A stretch of 64,000 nt of DNA, from positions 38,695 through 102,694 of the forward strand of contig NZTV01000075.1 in NCBI GenBank assembly GCA_002703245.1, written 5' to 3'. The position numbers and the translations under genes were made by a program. This document shows positions 27,601 through 36,758 of the stretch, one piece after another. Numbering within the stretch: position 1 is the stretch's first letter; each line of letters opens with the position of its first letter. The notes under the pieces are model-generated. The model saw only the letters and a program-made list of their open reading frames with translations. It ran no database searches and was not told where the DNA came from. The DNA comes from Microbacterium sp. Its GTDB lineage: Bacteria > Actinomycetota > Actinomycetes > Actinomycetales > Microbacteriaceae.

Positions 27601-29010
27601 GTGAGTTCCAACACGACCAAGGCTCGCCAGACGACGAACCTCGACCCCACTCTCTCGGTCAACCCCGTCTTCGTCCGCCCCGGCGAGGCGACCGAATTCG
27701 ACAAGTTCACGATGCCGGAGCAGCCGAGCCTGCCCGAAACCGCGTACCAGATCGTCCACGACGAGGCGATCCTCGACGGCAACTCGCGCTTGAACCTCGC
27801 GACGTTCGTCGGCACGTGGATGGACGACGAGGCCAAAAAGCTGTACCTCGAAGCCGCCGACAAGAACATGATCGACAAGGACGAGTACCCCGCCACCGCG
27901 GCCATCGAGGACCGCTGCTGGCGCATGCTCGCCGACCTGTGGAACGTCCCGGACGTCAACGACACCATCGGCACCTCCACGATCGGCTCCTCCGAGGCCT
28001 GCATGCTCGGTGGACTCGCTCTCAAGCGCCTGTGGCAGGAGAAGCGCAAGGCCGAGGGCAAGTCGACCGAAAAGCCGAACCTCATCATGTCGGCCGCGGT
28101 GCAGGTCGTGTGGGAGAAGTTCTGCAACTACTGGGACGTCGAACCGCGGTACGTGCCCGTCACCCCGGACCACATGGTCCTCGACGGCCACGACCTCGAG
28201 AAGTACGTCGACGAGAACACCATCGGTGTCGTGGCCATCCTCGGCCAGACCTTCACCGGGGCCTACGAGCCGGTCGAGGCGATCGCAGCCAAGCTGGATG
28301 AGATCCAGGAGAAGACCGGACTCGACGTGAAGATCCACGTCGACGGTGCTTCCGGCGCGATGATCGCCCCCTTCTGCCAGCCCGAGCTGAACTGGGACTT
28401 CCGTCTCGACCGGGTGAACTCCATCAGCACCTCCGGCCACAAGTACGGACTGGTCTACCCGGGTGTCGGCTGGGTCGTGTGGCGCAACCGCGAGGTGCTG
28501 CCCGAGAGCATGATCTTCCACGTCAGCTATCTCGGCGGCGACATGCCCACCCTCGCGCTGAACTTCTCGCGGCCCGGTGCGCAGGTCCTCCTGCAGTACT
28601 ACCAGTTCCTCCGTCTCGGCCGTGAAGGCTACCGCGAGGTCCAGCAGAACTCGCTCGATGTCGCGCAGTACCTCTCCTCGGAGATCGGGAAGATGGGTCC
28701 GTTCGAGCTGGTCAGCAAGGGCGACACGATCCCCGTGTTCGCCTGGGTCCTCAAGGAGGGGCACACCGCCAACTGGTCGCTGTACGACCTCGCCGACCGG
28801 CTGCGGATGAAGGGCTGGCTGGTGCCGGCCTACCCCATGGCCGACGACATGTCGGACATGGTGCTGCAGCGCATCGTCGTCAAGGTCGGCCTGAGCCGCG
28901 ACCTGGCCTCGGCGCTCCTGTCGGACATCAAGGGCGAGGTCGCGTTCCTCGACTCGCTCGAGGCGCCGCTCCCGCGCGAGGCGTCGACCGGATCGCACTT
29001 CCACCACTGA
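27601..29010 (+). CDS. gadB: Glutamate decarboxylase
   Basis: PLP-dependent decarboxylation of glutamate to GABA, consuming a cytoplasmic proton (acid resistance or GABA shunt). 469 residues, usual for bacterial GadB. Landmarks: YPATAAIEDRCWRML near 96, TIGSSEACMLGG near 127, IHVDGASGA near 245 and the PLP-binding STSGHKYG with Lys281. The C-terminus SHFHH matches the pH-switch tail of the family. GTG start with a strong TAGGAGG. No GadC glutamate/GABA antiporter is adjacent; a perfect terminator hairpin follows and then a YrhK-like membrane protein and an NhaP antiporter. Confidence 0.96.
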   Translation: MSSNTTKARQTTNLDPTLSVNPVFVRPGEATEFDKFTMPEQPSLPETAYQIVHDEAILDGNSRLNLATFVGTWMDDEAKKLYLEAADKNMIDKDEYPATAAIEDRCWRMLADLWNVPDVNDTIGTSTIGSSEACMLGGLALKRLWQEKRKAEGKSTEKPNLIMSAAVQVVWEKFCNYWDVEPRYVPVTPDHMVLDGHDLEKYVDENTIGVVAILGQTFTGAYEPVEAIAAKLDEIQEKTGLDVKIHVDGASGAMIAPFCQPELNWDFRLDRVNSISTSGHKYGLVYPGVGWVVWRNREVLPESMIFHVSYLGGDMPTLALNFSRPGAQVLLQYYQFLRLGREGYREVQQNSLDVAQYLSSEIGKMGPFELVSKGDTIPVFAWVLKEGHTANWSLYDLADRLRMKGWLVPAYPMADDMSDMVLQRIVVKVGLSRDLASALLSDIKGEVAFLDSLEAPLPREASTGSHFHH

Positions 29011-29017
29011 GTGCTCG

Positions 29018-29049
29018 GGGTGGGGAGGGCGCTGCCCTCCCCACCCTTT
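29018..29049 (+). terminator. Rho-independent terminator after gadB
   Basis: GGGTGGGGAGGGC-GCT-GCCCTCCCCACCC is a perfect 13-bp stem with a 3-nt loop, then TTT. It begins 8 nt after the gadB stop and separates gadB from the downstream membrane-protein gene. Confidence 0.88.
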
Positions 29050-29087
29050 CCGGTGTTCCCCCCATCCGCCGATCCCGAAAGACACCT

Positions 29088-29774
29088 ATGTCCGTGAGTG
29101 CACCGACCCACAGCACGCCCCGCCGCGCCTTCGTGCCGACGCTGAACAAACAGTGCTGGGGCTTCATGATCGGATCCACCTTCTTCGCGTTGGGGTCCGC
29201 TCCCGGACTCAGCGAGATCCTGGGCTCGGCCGGCTCGAACCTTCTCTTCTTCATCGGCGCCTGGTTCTTCACCGGCGCGGGACTCATCCAGGTCTTCCTC
29301 AGCGGCCCGATCAGTGTCCCCGTCTCGTACCATCCCGGCCGGATGGTGCGGGCCGAGTGGTTGACCGCGTCGACGCAGAGCTTCGGCACACTGATGTTCA
29401 ACGTCAGCACCACCGCGGCGCTGTACGCCAGGAGCGTCGGCGCGCAAGACAAGTACGTCTGGGCGCCCGACGCCGGCGGGTCCGTCGCGTTCCTCGTCAG
29501 CGGGGTCGTCGGGTTCATCGCCTACGCGCACGTCGCCCGGCACTGGGATTTCCGCCACAAGGAGTGGTGGTCGGTCCTGATCAACTTCATCGGGTGTGTG
29601 GCGTTCGGGTTCTCCGCCATCGGCGCCTACGTCCTGCCCGGCGGCGACCTCGTCAACACCGCGTATGCCACGTGGGGCACCTTCATCGGCGCGATCTGCT
29701 TCTTCCTGACCTCGTTCATCGTGCTGCCGTTCTGGAGCCGTGACCGCCGAGCGGCGGGCGATGCCGCGTCCTGA
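29088..29774 (+). CDS. YrhK-like multi-pass membrane protein
   Basis: 228 residues with six or so membrane segments in two similar halves: GFMIGSTFFALGSAPG near residue 24 and a pairing segment NLLFFIGAWFFTGAG near 51. Later come WWSVLINFIGCVAFGFSAIG near 160 and TFIGAICFFLTSFIVL near 200. The repeated GS-x-FFxxGS / FFIG pattern resembles YrhK-like membrane domains; function unknown. GAAAGA precedes the ATG. It lies downstream of gadB but beyond a strong terminator, so linkage to glutamate metabolism is uncertain. Confidence 0.7.
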   Translation: MSVSAPTHSTPRRAFVPTLNKQCWGFMIGSTFFALGSAPGLSEILGSAGSNLLFFIGAWFFTGAGLIQVFLSGPISVPVSYHPGRMVRAEWLTASTQSFGTLMFNVSTTAALYARSVGAQDKYVWAPDAGGSVAFLVSGVVGFIAYAHVARHWDFRHKEWWSVLINFIGCVAFGFSAIGAYVLPGGDLVNTAYATWGTFIGAICFFLTSFIVLPFWSRDRRAAGDAAS

Positions 29775-29837
29775 CCCCCGTCGGGTCCGGCTGTGAGGCC
29801 GGGCAGCGCCGACCTCGCGATGTGAAGGACGGAAGCC

Positions 29838-31490
29838 GTGTCTGTGCAACTGCTCGCCGCGATCGTCGTGGCAGTGATCGTCGTCACCCTGGCCAACGCG
29901 TTCGCGAACCGTATCGGCGTCGCCGGACCCCTGGTGATCATGGCGATCGGGGTCGCCGTCAGTCTCGTCCCCGCCATGCCGGCGGTGTCGATCGCCCCCG
30001 AGATCATCCTCGTGGGCATCTTGCCGCCGTTGCTCTACTCGGCCGCGGTGGCGGCGCCGGCCCGGGAGTTCACGCGCGACGCGGGAGCGATCGGTGGTCT
30101 CTCCGTCGTCCTCGTCATCGTTTCCTCCCTCCTGCTCGGCCTCGCGCTGGCGTGGGCGATCCCCGGGCTCGGGTTCCCCCTGGCGGTCGCACTGGGGGCG
30201 ATCCTCAGCCCGACCGACGCCGTCGCGACCACGATCGTGAAGAGCTTGGGCGTGCCTCGCCGGGTGGTGACCATCCTCGAAGGTGAGAGCCTGCTCAACG
30301 ACGCGACCGCGTTGGTCACCCTCCGCACCGCGATCGCGGCGACCGCCGCCGGGTTCTCGGTGATCACGACGGTCGGTTCGTTCATCTGGGCGGTGCTCTC
30401 CGCCGTCGTGGTGGGAGGTCTGGTGGGGTTGGTCGCGCTGCGGCTCCGCGCGTGGACGCGCAGCGCCACGGCCAACACTGCGCTCGGGTTCACCATCCCG
30501 TATCTGGCGTATCTCCCCACCGAGTACCTGGGCGGCTCCGGCCTGGTGGCCGCCGTCGCTGCCGGGCTCGTGTGCGGGCAGGGGGCGGCGCGTTGGCTCA
30601 CGCCCGAACAGCGCATCTCGGACAAGCTCAACTGGAGCACGGTGGAATTCGTGCTCGAGGGGGTCGTCTTCCTGGCGATGGGGCTCCAGCTGTGGGGGAT
30701 CATCGAACGCAACATCGCCGCCGACGAGGGGCTCGGTCGTGCGGTGGGCATCGCCGCACTCGCGTTCGCGGTGGTGATGGTCGCGCGCGCCGCTTACGTG
30801 TTCCCGATGGTCAGCGTCCGCAACGCGATCCTCACCCGGTCGGTGCGGCGCCGACTGACTGCCGCCGAAGGGGAGCGGAGAGCCCGTGGACGCCCCGACG
30901 CACGGCGCGCGCGCGCCGACAGCGACTACTTCGAGTCCTCTCCGCTGACCTGGAGACACAGCACGGTCATCGTGTGGGCGGGCATGCGCGGCGTGGTGAC
31001 CCTCGCCGCGGCGCAGACGCTCCCGGCGGACACGCCCGAGCGCGACCTGCTCGTGCTCGTGGCCTTCATCGTCGCGGCCGGCAGCCTCGCCGTCCAGGGC
31101 GGGACGCTCGGCCTCGTCGTGAAGATGCTCGGCCTCCGCGGTCAGGGCCGCGAGGGGCCCTCGCGGGAGGAGATCCGCGCGATCGACGGCGACCTGCGCC
31201 GACTCACCGCCCACGCGTTGGAGGAGGGGCGTATCGCGATCCCCGACGACCGGGATGCGGCCACCGTGTTGTCCAGGTCCCATCTGTTCCGCACGTTGCG
31301 CGCGGACGCGCGTGGACCCGCGGTTACGGAAGGTCTCGACCTGGAGCTCGCGCTCATCCGCACGATGCGTGCGGAACTGCGCACGCTGGCCCGCAGCGGC
31401 CGGTACAGCACCCCCTCGCTGCGCTACGTGCGCGACGAGCTCGACGCGTACGAGATCAGCGTGAAACTCCACCTCGACGGTGCGGAATGA
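29838..31490 (+). CDS. NhaP-type Na+(K+)/H+ antiporter
   Basis: 550-residue CPA1 antiporter. About 12 membrane segments occupy the first 430 residues with the ion-site motif ILSPTDAVATT near 117 and GESLLNDATAL near 150, plus GMRGVVTLAAAQTLP near 385. A ~120-residue hydrophilic C-terminal tail follows, as in NhaP/YjcE proteins. It exchanges monovalent cations for protons in pH and salt homeostasis. GTG start with GAAGGACGG upstream. It lies 63 nt after the YrhK-like gene and 26 nt before the DMT gene; together with gadB it suggests an acid/alkali stress cluster (inference). Confidence 0.93.
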   Translation: MSVQLLAAIVVAVIVVTLANAFANRIGVAGPLVIMAIGVAVSLVPAMPAVSIAPEIILVGILPPLLYSAAVAAPAREFTRDAGAIGGLSVVLVIVSSLLLGLALAWAIPGLGFPLAVALGAILSPTDAVATTIVKSLGVPRRVVTILEGESLLNDATALVTLRTAIAATAAGFSVITTVGSFIWAVLSAVVVGGLVGLVALRLRAWTRSATANTALGFTIPYLAYLPTEYLGGSGLVAAVAAGLVCGQGAARWLTPEQRISDKLNWSTVEFVLEGVVFLAMGLQLWGIIERNIAADEGLGRAVGIAALAFAVVMVARAAYVFPMVSVRNAILTRSVRRRLTAAEGERRARGRPDARRARADSDYFESSPLTWRHSTVIVWAGMRGVVTLAAAQTLPADTPERDLLVLVAFIVAAGSLAVQGGTLGLVVKMLGLRGQGREGPSREEIRAIDGDLRRLTAHALEEGRIAIPDDRDAATVLSRSHLFRTLRADARGPAVTEGLDLELALIRTMRAELRTLARSGRYSTPSLRYVRDELDAYEISVKLHLDGAE

Positions 31491-31516
31491 CGCGCACCTC
31501 TCTCAGGAAGTGACCG

Positions 31517-32440
31517 ATGGACATCACCTCTCTCCCCGTCGCGGGGATCGCATTGGCGTTGGCCTCGGCATTGGCTCTGGCCGTCGGCAACCTCCTGCAG
31601 GGGCGCGGTGTGCGTCGGATGCAGACGCGGGTGGAAGCCGCGGGTGGGAGCAGGGTGCTGCACCTGCTGCGCAACCGGTGGTGGCTGGCCGGTGGTGTCC
31701 TGCTCTTCTTGTCGATCCTGTTGCAGATGGGATCCCTCGCGTTCGCACCCCTGATCGTGGTGCAGCCGGTCGGTGTCACGGCGCTGGTGTTCACGACACT
31801 GCTCACCGCCTGGGCCACCAGGCAGGCGCCCTCCGGTGCGGTGCTCCGGGCGATCGGGCTCAGTGCGGGTGGGGTCGCGCTCTTCGTGGTCGTCGCCGCG
31901 CTGGTCAGCACACAACACGCGATCACCGACCGGCAGCTCATCGCGATCCTGTCCACCCTCGGTGGGGCCCTGGTGGTGACCGCGGTGTTCGTGGTGGCCT
32001 CGCATGGTCGACGCCTTCCCGCGTTGACCTGGGTGATCCTCGGAGGGGTCTACTCGGCGTTCGTCGCGACGCTGGGGAAGACGGTCATCCTGCGCGTGCA
32101 GACCATCCTGTCTGCCGGCCACTTCGCGTTCACCGGTGCGGACGTGCTCACCCTCGCCTGTCTCGTCGGGATCGTCGTCGCGGGAGGCTTGTCGATTTAC
32201 TTCGTCCAGCGTGCGCACGCGAGCAATCGGGCCGAGGTGGTCGTGGCGGGCCTCACCGTGATCGACCCCGCCGTGGCGGTGCTGCTGGGGATAACCATCC
32301 TGGGGGAGGCGAGCGGCGCGCCGTGGTGGGCTGCGCTCGCCTTCGCGGGCGCCGGCTCGGTCGCCGTCACGGGGGTCTTCGCGCTTTCCCGTGCCGAGGG
32401 GGCGAAACCTGCCACCTCGCGAGCAGGCGCCGGCTCGTGA
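31517..32440 (+). CDS. DMT superfamily transporter (NIPA/EamA-like)
   Basis: 307 residues, about nine or ten membrane segments. The first helix GIALALASALALAVGNLLQGRGVRR and the second repeat (VDP-type: VAGLTVIDPAVAVLLGITILGE near 255) are typical of the actinobacterial DMT/magnesium-NIPA-like group. Substrate unknown. CAGGAAG precedes the ATG, 26 nt after the antiporter, so co-transcription is likely. The AraC-type regulator follows after 67 nt. Confidence 0.82.
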   Translation: MDITSLPVAGIALALASALALAVGNLLQGRGVRRMQTRVEAAGGSRVLHLLRNRWWLAGGVLLFLSILLQMGSLAFAPLIVVQPVGVTALVFTTLLTAWATRQAPSGAVLRAIGLSAGGVALFVVVAALVSTQHAITDRQLIAILSTLGGALVVTAVFVVASHGRRLPALTWVILGGVYSAFVATLGKTVILRVQTILSAGHFAFTGADVLTLACLVGIVVAGGLSIYFVQRAHASNRAEVVVAGLTVIDPAVAVLLGITILGEASGAPWWAALAFAGAGSVAVTGVFALSRAEGAKPATSRAGAGS

Positions 32441-32507
32441 GCGCGCGGCGGCTGGCGCTGACATGATGAAGGTTAACGATATCGACGTGGGTCGATCAGG
32501 AGGACCG

Positions 32508-33461
32508 ATGCCGACACGCAACCTGCTTTGGCAGGAGATGGGTCCGGTCGACAGCGTCGAATTCGAGGTTCCGGCGAGCGAGACAGCCCGCCACGACGCG
32601 TTCGGCACCTACTTGCAGGCCGCCAATCTGCGCATCGTGGAGGTCCCCACCGACGGCGTCTTCCGCGCGGCGATGACGCGGTTCCCGGACATCACCTTCG
32701 CGCACGTGACGGCCCCCCGCGCGGTGGTCGATTGGCCGCGGGACAGGTTGTCCTGGCAACGGGCCGCCGCGGTGGTGTGCCTCGAGGGCATCGTGTCCAC
32801 GCATGCCGAGGGCGCGGTGTGGACGCGAGAGCCGGGGCTGACCCTCGTGCCGCCCGGGGACACCCCGGTGCGGTTCGAACTGACGGGCGAGCGCAATCGG
32901 ATCCTGTATCTCAGCCTGCCGGCGACCATGGTGACCGAACTCAATCTTCCCGACCACGCGCCCCGGGTCAGCGAGGCCCTTCCCGATGAGGCGCTTCGTC
33001 CGCTGGTGGCGTTCGTGACGTCACTGAGCGCCGCCCGGATCCCCGGTGAGACCGCCGCCGGTCCGCTGCAGGCCGCTTCGGCGGAGGTCGCCCGCGCTCT
33101 CGTGCGGCTGATCACCGAGGGGCACTCGAGGGAGATCAGCCTGTTCTCGCGCGCGATGCGCGCCATCATGAGCCAGTACCAGGACCAGCGGCTGACCGTC
33201 ACGACACTGGCCCGCGACCTCGGGGTCTCCGCGCGCAGCCTTCAGGCCGCGTTCGCCGAGGAGGACACGACCGTCGTCGCCGAGATCAGGGCGCAACGAG
33301 GCCGTGCCGCAATGGCCATGCGGCGGGGGAACCCGCACATGCCCTCCGTGGAAATCGCCGCGGCGGTCGGGTTCGGTTCGCTGTCGTCCTTGTTCCGTGC
33401 GTTGCGCGAACAGGCTCACGAAGAGGGGGTCGTGGGCGCGGACCGGCGCGTCGGCGCCTGA
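32508..33461 (+). CDS. AraC family transcriptional regulator
   Basis: 317 residues. The C-terminal double HTH lies at about 225-305: LTVTTLARDLGVSARSLQAAF, then a second helix-turn-helix PSVEIAAAVGFGSLSSLFRALR. The N-terminal ~200 residues form a cupin-like sensor (AraC-binding-like-2 type) with TLVPPGDTPVRFEL. ATG 32508 has a strong CAGGAGG Shine-Dalgarno; the frame is open upstream to 32391 but without one. The AT-rich GTTAACGATATC upstream may hold its promoter or operator. Targets unknown; the DMT gene is the nearest candidate. Confidence 0.88.
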   Translation: MPTRNLLWQEMGPVDSVEFEVPASETARHDAFGTYLQAANLRIVEVPTDGVFRAAMTRFPDITFAHVTAPRAVVDWPRDRLSWQRAAAVVCLEGIVSTHAEGAVWTREPGLTLVPPGDTPVRFELTGERNRILYLSLPATMVTELNLPDHAPRVSEALPDEALRPLVAFVTSLSAARIPGETAAGPLQAASAEVARALVRLITEGHSREISLFSRAMRAIMSQYQDQRLTVTTLARDLGVSARSLQAAFAEEDTTVVAEIRAQRGRAAMAMRRGNPHMPSVEIAAAVGFGSLSSLFRALREQAHEEGVVGADRRVGA

Positions 33462-33463
33462 CC

Positions 33464-34021
33464 TCAGCGGTCGCGGCGCGTCCGCAGTGCGCGTAGCGCG
33501 TTCATCGCTCCGAGGACGATCAGCGAGGCGCCGAGCAGCCACCACAGAACGGCGATCCCCCAGACGGGGGAGGCCACGAGCACCGCTCCCGCCACCAGCG
33601 CGACCACGGCGAACGCGATCGAGAGGGCCTTGTGCTCGGACTCGCGCAGCGTCGCCAGCGTGAGGATGCCTTCGACGATCCAGATCACGCCGACCGCGAC
33701 ACCGAGGAAGACCGCCAACCACGCCGTCGTCTGGCCGAGGTTGAGCAATGCCAGGATCCCCACGATGAGGAAGACCACCGCCGCCGAGATACGCCCGACC
33801 CGCGAGCGCGTCTTCTGATCCTTCGCGAACAGCCCCACCGCGGCATAGACGACCCCGGCGCCGATCGCGTACACGGCGATCAGTGCTGTGGCCACCGAGG
33901 CGGTGCGCTCGGGCCAGAGGAGGATCAAGATGCCGATGACGACGGCGAGCACCCCTCCGAAGCCCCGAGCGGCACGTGCGCCGGTCGAACGTTCCGGGGT
34001 CGCGGTGGTGTGTGTGGCCAA
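33464..34021 (-). CDS. HdeD/DUF308-like membrane protein
   Basis: 185 residues, six membrane segments as three hairpins: VLAVVIGILILLWPERT near 25, AVVFLIVGILALLNLGQTTAW near 80 and VVALVAGAVLVASPVWGIAVLWWLLG near 140. The repeated GILxLxxP pattern is that of DUF308/HdeD proteins, membrane proteins linked to acid stress in enterics. I chose TTG 34021 because GGAGG lies 6 nt upstream; an ATG at 34066 is the alternative without a site. Converges with the AraC gene. Confidence 0.85.
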   Translation of the reverse strand: MATHTTATPERSTGARAARGFGGVLAVVIGILILLWPERTASVATALIAVYAIGAGVVYAAVGLFAKDQKTRSRVGRISAAVVFLIVGILALLNLGQTTAWLAVFLGVAVGVIWIVEGILTLATLRESEHKALSIAFAVVALVAGAVLVASPVWGIAVLWWLLGASLIVLGAMNALRALRTRRDR

Positions 34022-34145
34022 GGGGCGCCTCCAGGGTCGAAAGGGTGCAGCGAGATCGGAGTCCATCTTGATCGGGCCGTGGGGGGCGCGCCGGCGCCGC
34101 GCGGCTCAGTTCATCCCGCGCGTCACCCGCCTGTCACCCTGGGGG

Positions 34146-34532
34146 TCATGCCGATGCGTCTTCGCTGGACTGCGCCTGCTGCTCGGCGATCTGCTTGCGC
34201 ACGTCGTCCATGTCGAGGCCCTTCACGGCGGTGATGACCTGCTCAAGGGCGGGTGCCGGGAGTGCTCCGGGCTGGGAGAACACGAGGATGCCCTCGCGGA
34301 AGGCGGCGAGGGTGGGGATCGAGGTGATGCCGAACCCACCGGCGAGCTCGCGCTGGTCCTCGGTGTCGATCTTGCCGAAGACGACGTCGGAGTGCTCCTC
34401 CGACGCCTTCTCGAACACCGGAGCGAACGAACGGCACGGTCCGCACCATTCCGCCCAGAAATCGAGGAGGACGATGTCGTTGTCTGTGATGGTCTCGCGG
34501 AAGGAGTCCATCGTGACGGTCTGCGTGGCCAT
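34146..34532 (-). CDS. Thioredoxin
   Basis: 128 residues. Canonical fold with LLDFWAEWCGPC (Cys30/Cys33) and the cis-proline region GITSIPTLAAF near 70. A ~20-residue C-terminal extension rich in Gln/Glu (QIAEQQAQSSEDASA) is longer than in standard TrxA. Cytoplasmic disulfide reductase. GAGGCGG precedes the ATG. Its neighbour upstream is the alpha/beta hydrolase plus the formylglycine-generating-enzyme homologue; a redox link with the latter's cysteine chemistry is possible but unproven. Confidence 0.95.
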   Translation of the reverse strand: MATQTVTMDSFRETITDNDIVLLDFWAEWCGPCRSFAPVFEKASEEHSDVVFGKIDTEDQRELAGGFGITSIPTLAAFREGILVFSQPGALPAPALEQVITAVKGLDMDDVRKQIAEQQAQSSEDASA

Positions 34533-34609
34533 GGAAGCCGCCTCTCTGTCGGTTGCGGGGCTTCTTTGCTCCAGCGTACGCACGACCGGGAACATTCCCG
34601 AGCGGTCGT

Positions 34610-35587
34610 TCAGTCGGTGGTGAGGGAGTCGAGGAACAGTCGGCTGGCCTCGGAGATCTCGTGCCGCGCGACGTCGTCGGAGACCTCCGGGGTGCCGTCT
34701 CCGGCCTGGGGGCCGTACGCGCCGAACTGGGCGTGCGAGACGCCCTCCAGCACGAGGAATTCGGTGTCGGTGGGCAGTGTCGCGGCGGACTCGTCGATTT
34801 TCTCCGGGGTCGCCAGGCCGTCTTCGGTACCCGAGATCGACAGTACGCGTGCGGTGAGGGACGCGCTGATGTCGTCTGTCGGGTACGACGCGTACAGGAG
34901 GAGCCCGGTGACGGGTGCGGCCGCGGTGCCGTCGTTCTCGTCGGCCTGCATCGACGCGACCGTGCCGCCGAGGGAATGCCCGCCGACGACCCAGTCGGCG
35001 GCGTCGGGTACCGTGTCGCGGGCTCCATCGAACGCGCCCGGGGCGAGGAAGGCGATTCCCAGCGGCTGCTTGGCGATCACGACCGGATGGCCCCGCTCGG
35101 CGAGCGGTCGCAGGACGGCGGCGTACGCGCGTGCGTCGACGAGGGCCCCCGGCTGGAAGAACACCGCGGTCGAGGACACCTCCCCGCCCGGGCGGAACAC
35201 GATCCGATCGGGGGACTCGGTGACCCTCACCGAGGCGTCGGTGCGCATCGCCGTGAGCGCCGGTTCGACGGCCGGGTAGGGGCGCAACCAGACCACCACG
35301 GCGACGCCTGCTGCCGCGGCGACCAGAAGGGCGACGCGTCCGGCCACGCGGAGCGGCTTCGCGGCCCGGGCGCCGCGGAGGGCGAGGGCGATTCCGACGA
35401 TCGCCAGGAGCGTCGTCGCCCCGAGCACGAGCGCGTATGCCGGGTTGCCGTGGACGACCGCTCCCCACGCCGTGAGGCACACCCACGCGACCACCGCAAC
35501 GGCGACCGCGGCCAGGACGACCGCGATCCAGGAGAGCACGTCGCGCCGGCGCGGCCGGTGCGCCGAAGGCGAGATCGGCCCGGTCAC
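34610..35587 (-). CDS. Membrane-anchored alpha/beta hydrolase
   Basis: 325 residues. Three hydrophobic segments occupy about 15-110 (LSWIAVVLAAVAVAVVAWV, ALVLGATTLLAIVGIALAL, VALLVAAAAGVAVVVWL), followed by an extracytoplasmic alpha/beta-hydrolase domain. The nucleophile elbow is VVGGHSLGGTVA, the acid region SISGTEDGLAT and the His stretch EGVSHAQFG. This resembles the PF12695-like exported hydrolases of actinobacteria. GTG 35587 overlaps the stop of the formylglycine-generating-enzyme homologue by 4 nt, so the two are coupled. Confidence 0.85.
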   Translation of the reverse strand: MTGPISPSAHRPRRRDVLSWIAVVLAAVAVAVVAWVCLTAWGAVVHGNPAYALVLGATTLLAIVGIALALRGARAAKPLRVAGRVALLVAAAAGVAVVVWLRPYPAVEPALTAMRTDASVRVTESPDRIVFRPGGEVSSTAVFFQPGALVDARAYAAVLRPLAERGHPVVIAKQPLGIAFLAPGAFDGARDTVPDAADWVVGGHSLGGTVASMQADENDGTAAAPVTGLLLYASYPTDDISASLTARVLSISGTEDGLATPEKIDESAATLPTDTEFLVLEGVSHAQFGAYGPQAGDGTPEVSDDVARHEISEASRLFLDSLTTD

Positions 35588-36621
35588 GCTGCGGCGAGGG
35601 AGACCGTGCGGAAGCCGGCGTTTCCCATCGAGGAGTCTGGGGTGTTCTGCGACCGGGCCGAATTGCGGTACCGGTTGCAATAGGAGATGTGGCAGAGGAA
35701 GCTCCCCCCGCGCAGCACACGCGCGTTTCCGCGGTCCGGGCCGAGGGGGTTCGAGGCGGGCGAGGCGGCGTAGTAGCCGGGGTCCCACCAGTCCGCACAC
35801 CACTCCCACACGTTTCCGACCGTCTGCCACAGGCCGCATCCGTTGGGGGAGAAGGTGCGGACGGGTGCGGTGGTCAGGAACCCGTCGTCGAGGGTGTTCT
35901 CCCGCGGGAAGACGCCCTGCCAGATATTGGTGCGCCACGCGCCGCCCGTGTCCGGCTCGTCGTCTCCCCAGGGGTACTTGGCGCGGTCGAGGCCGCCGCG
36001 TGAGGCGTACTCCCACTCCGCTTCGGTGGGGAGGCGGCGTCCGGCCCACGCGCAGTAGGCCAGCGCGTCGTGGTACGACACGTGCACGACCGGGTGGTCG
36101 CCGAGGCCGTCGACGGAGCTGTCGCGCCCGCCGGGGTGCCGCCAGTCCGCCCCCTTCACGCCGAGCCACCACGGGGTGCCGGATGCGCGCCCCATGACGT
36201 CTTCGTCGGGCGCCGCGAGGGCGAGGTGGAACACGGCGGAGAAACCGAAGGTCTCGGCGTCGGTGGCGTAGCCGGTGGCGTCGATGAAACGGGCGAAATC
36301 GTCGTTGGTCACGCTCGTGGCGTCGATCGAGAAGGCGTCCAGGGCGACCTGGTGCACCGGCACCTCCCCGTCGCCGGGATTGCGGTCGCCGGAGGAGTCG
36401 CCCATCGCGAACGTGCCCGACGGGATCTTCACCTGCTCGACCGCGTGGGCGCCGGTGTCGGGTCGGATCTCGCCGGCTGTCGGGGGCCGCGACGTCTCCA
36501 GTGTCACGAAACCGGTCCGCCCGGGGGCGCAGGTGCATCCCGGACCGCACGCACCCGCGCCGGTGCTGTCGTCCGCGCCGTCGTCGGGTGTGGCGTTCAC
36601 ATCGGTGTCCTCATGCTCCAC
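35584..36621 (-). CDS. Formylglycine-generating enzyme (SUMF1 family)
   Basis: 345 residues. The FGE-sulfatase domain covers most of the protein: IPSGTFAMGDSSGD, PVHQVALDAFSID, VHVSYHDALAYCAWAGRRLPTEAEWEYA and VGNVWEWCADWW. GGSFLCHISYC supplies both catalytic cysteines, about Cys310 and Cys315, so it belongs to the copper-dependent aerobic type rather than Cys-less paralogues. The N-terminal ~40 residues carry an unusual ACGPGCTCAPG segment. It converts a sulfatase active-site Cys to formylglycine; no sulfatase is in the window. GTG 36621 (preceded by CCGAGG) or a GTG seven codons later could be the start. Coupled to the downstream hydrolase. Confidence 0.92.
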   Translation of the reverse strand: MEHEDTDVNATPDDGADDSTGAGACGPGCTCAPGRTGFVTLETSRPPTAGEIRPDTGAHAVEQVKIPSGTFAMGDSSGDRNPGDGEVPVHQVALDAFSIDATSVTNDDFARFIDATGYATDAETFGFSAVFHLALAAPDEDVMGRASGTPWWLGVKGADWRHPGGRDSSVDGLGDHPVVHVSYHDALAYCAWAGRRLPTEAEWEYASRGGLDRAKYPWGDDEPDTGGAWRTNIWQGVFPRENTLDDGFLTTAPVRTFSPNGCGLWQTVGNVWEWCADWWDPGYYAASPASNPLGPDRGNARVLRGGSFLCHISYCNRYRNSARSQNTPDSSMGNAGFRTVSLAAA

Positions 36622-36758
36622 CCTCGGAATCCTACCGACGGGGCGCGACCATCCGGGCTGCCGCGAGACCACCCGATCTCGACGAGACCACCCCGTCCAT
36701 GCGCCGGGAAGACATGGTTGGGGCCAAAGGGGTGGATTCGCGCGGATGCCCGGTGGGG

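Noticed and set aside
29775..29837. Possible riboswitch before the NhaP gene
   Set aside because: Only 63 nt, with an ordinary Shine-Dalgarno and no recognisable aptamer.
28830..31472. 880-codon minus-strand frame across gadB, the membrane protein and NhaP
   Set aside because: Spans several well-supported plus-strand genes and a terminator; translation is low-complexity Arg/Glu/His and is a shadow.
36664..36693. Direct repeat CGAGACCACCC (two copies, 19-bp spacing) upstream of the FGE gene
   Set aside because: Could be an operator, but the copies are short and GC-rich and may be chance; not listed as a feature.
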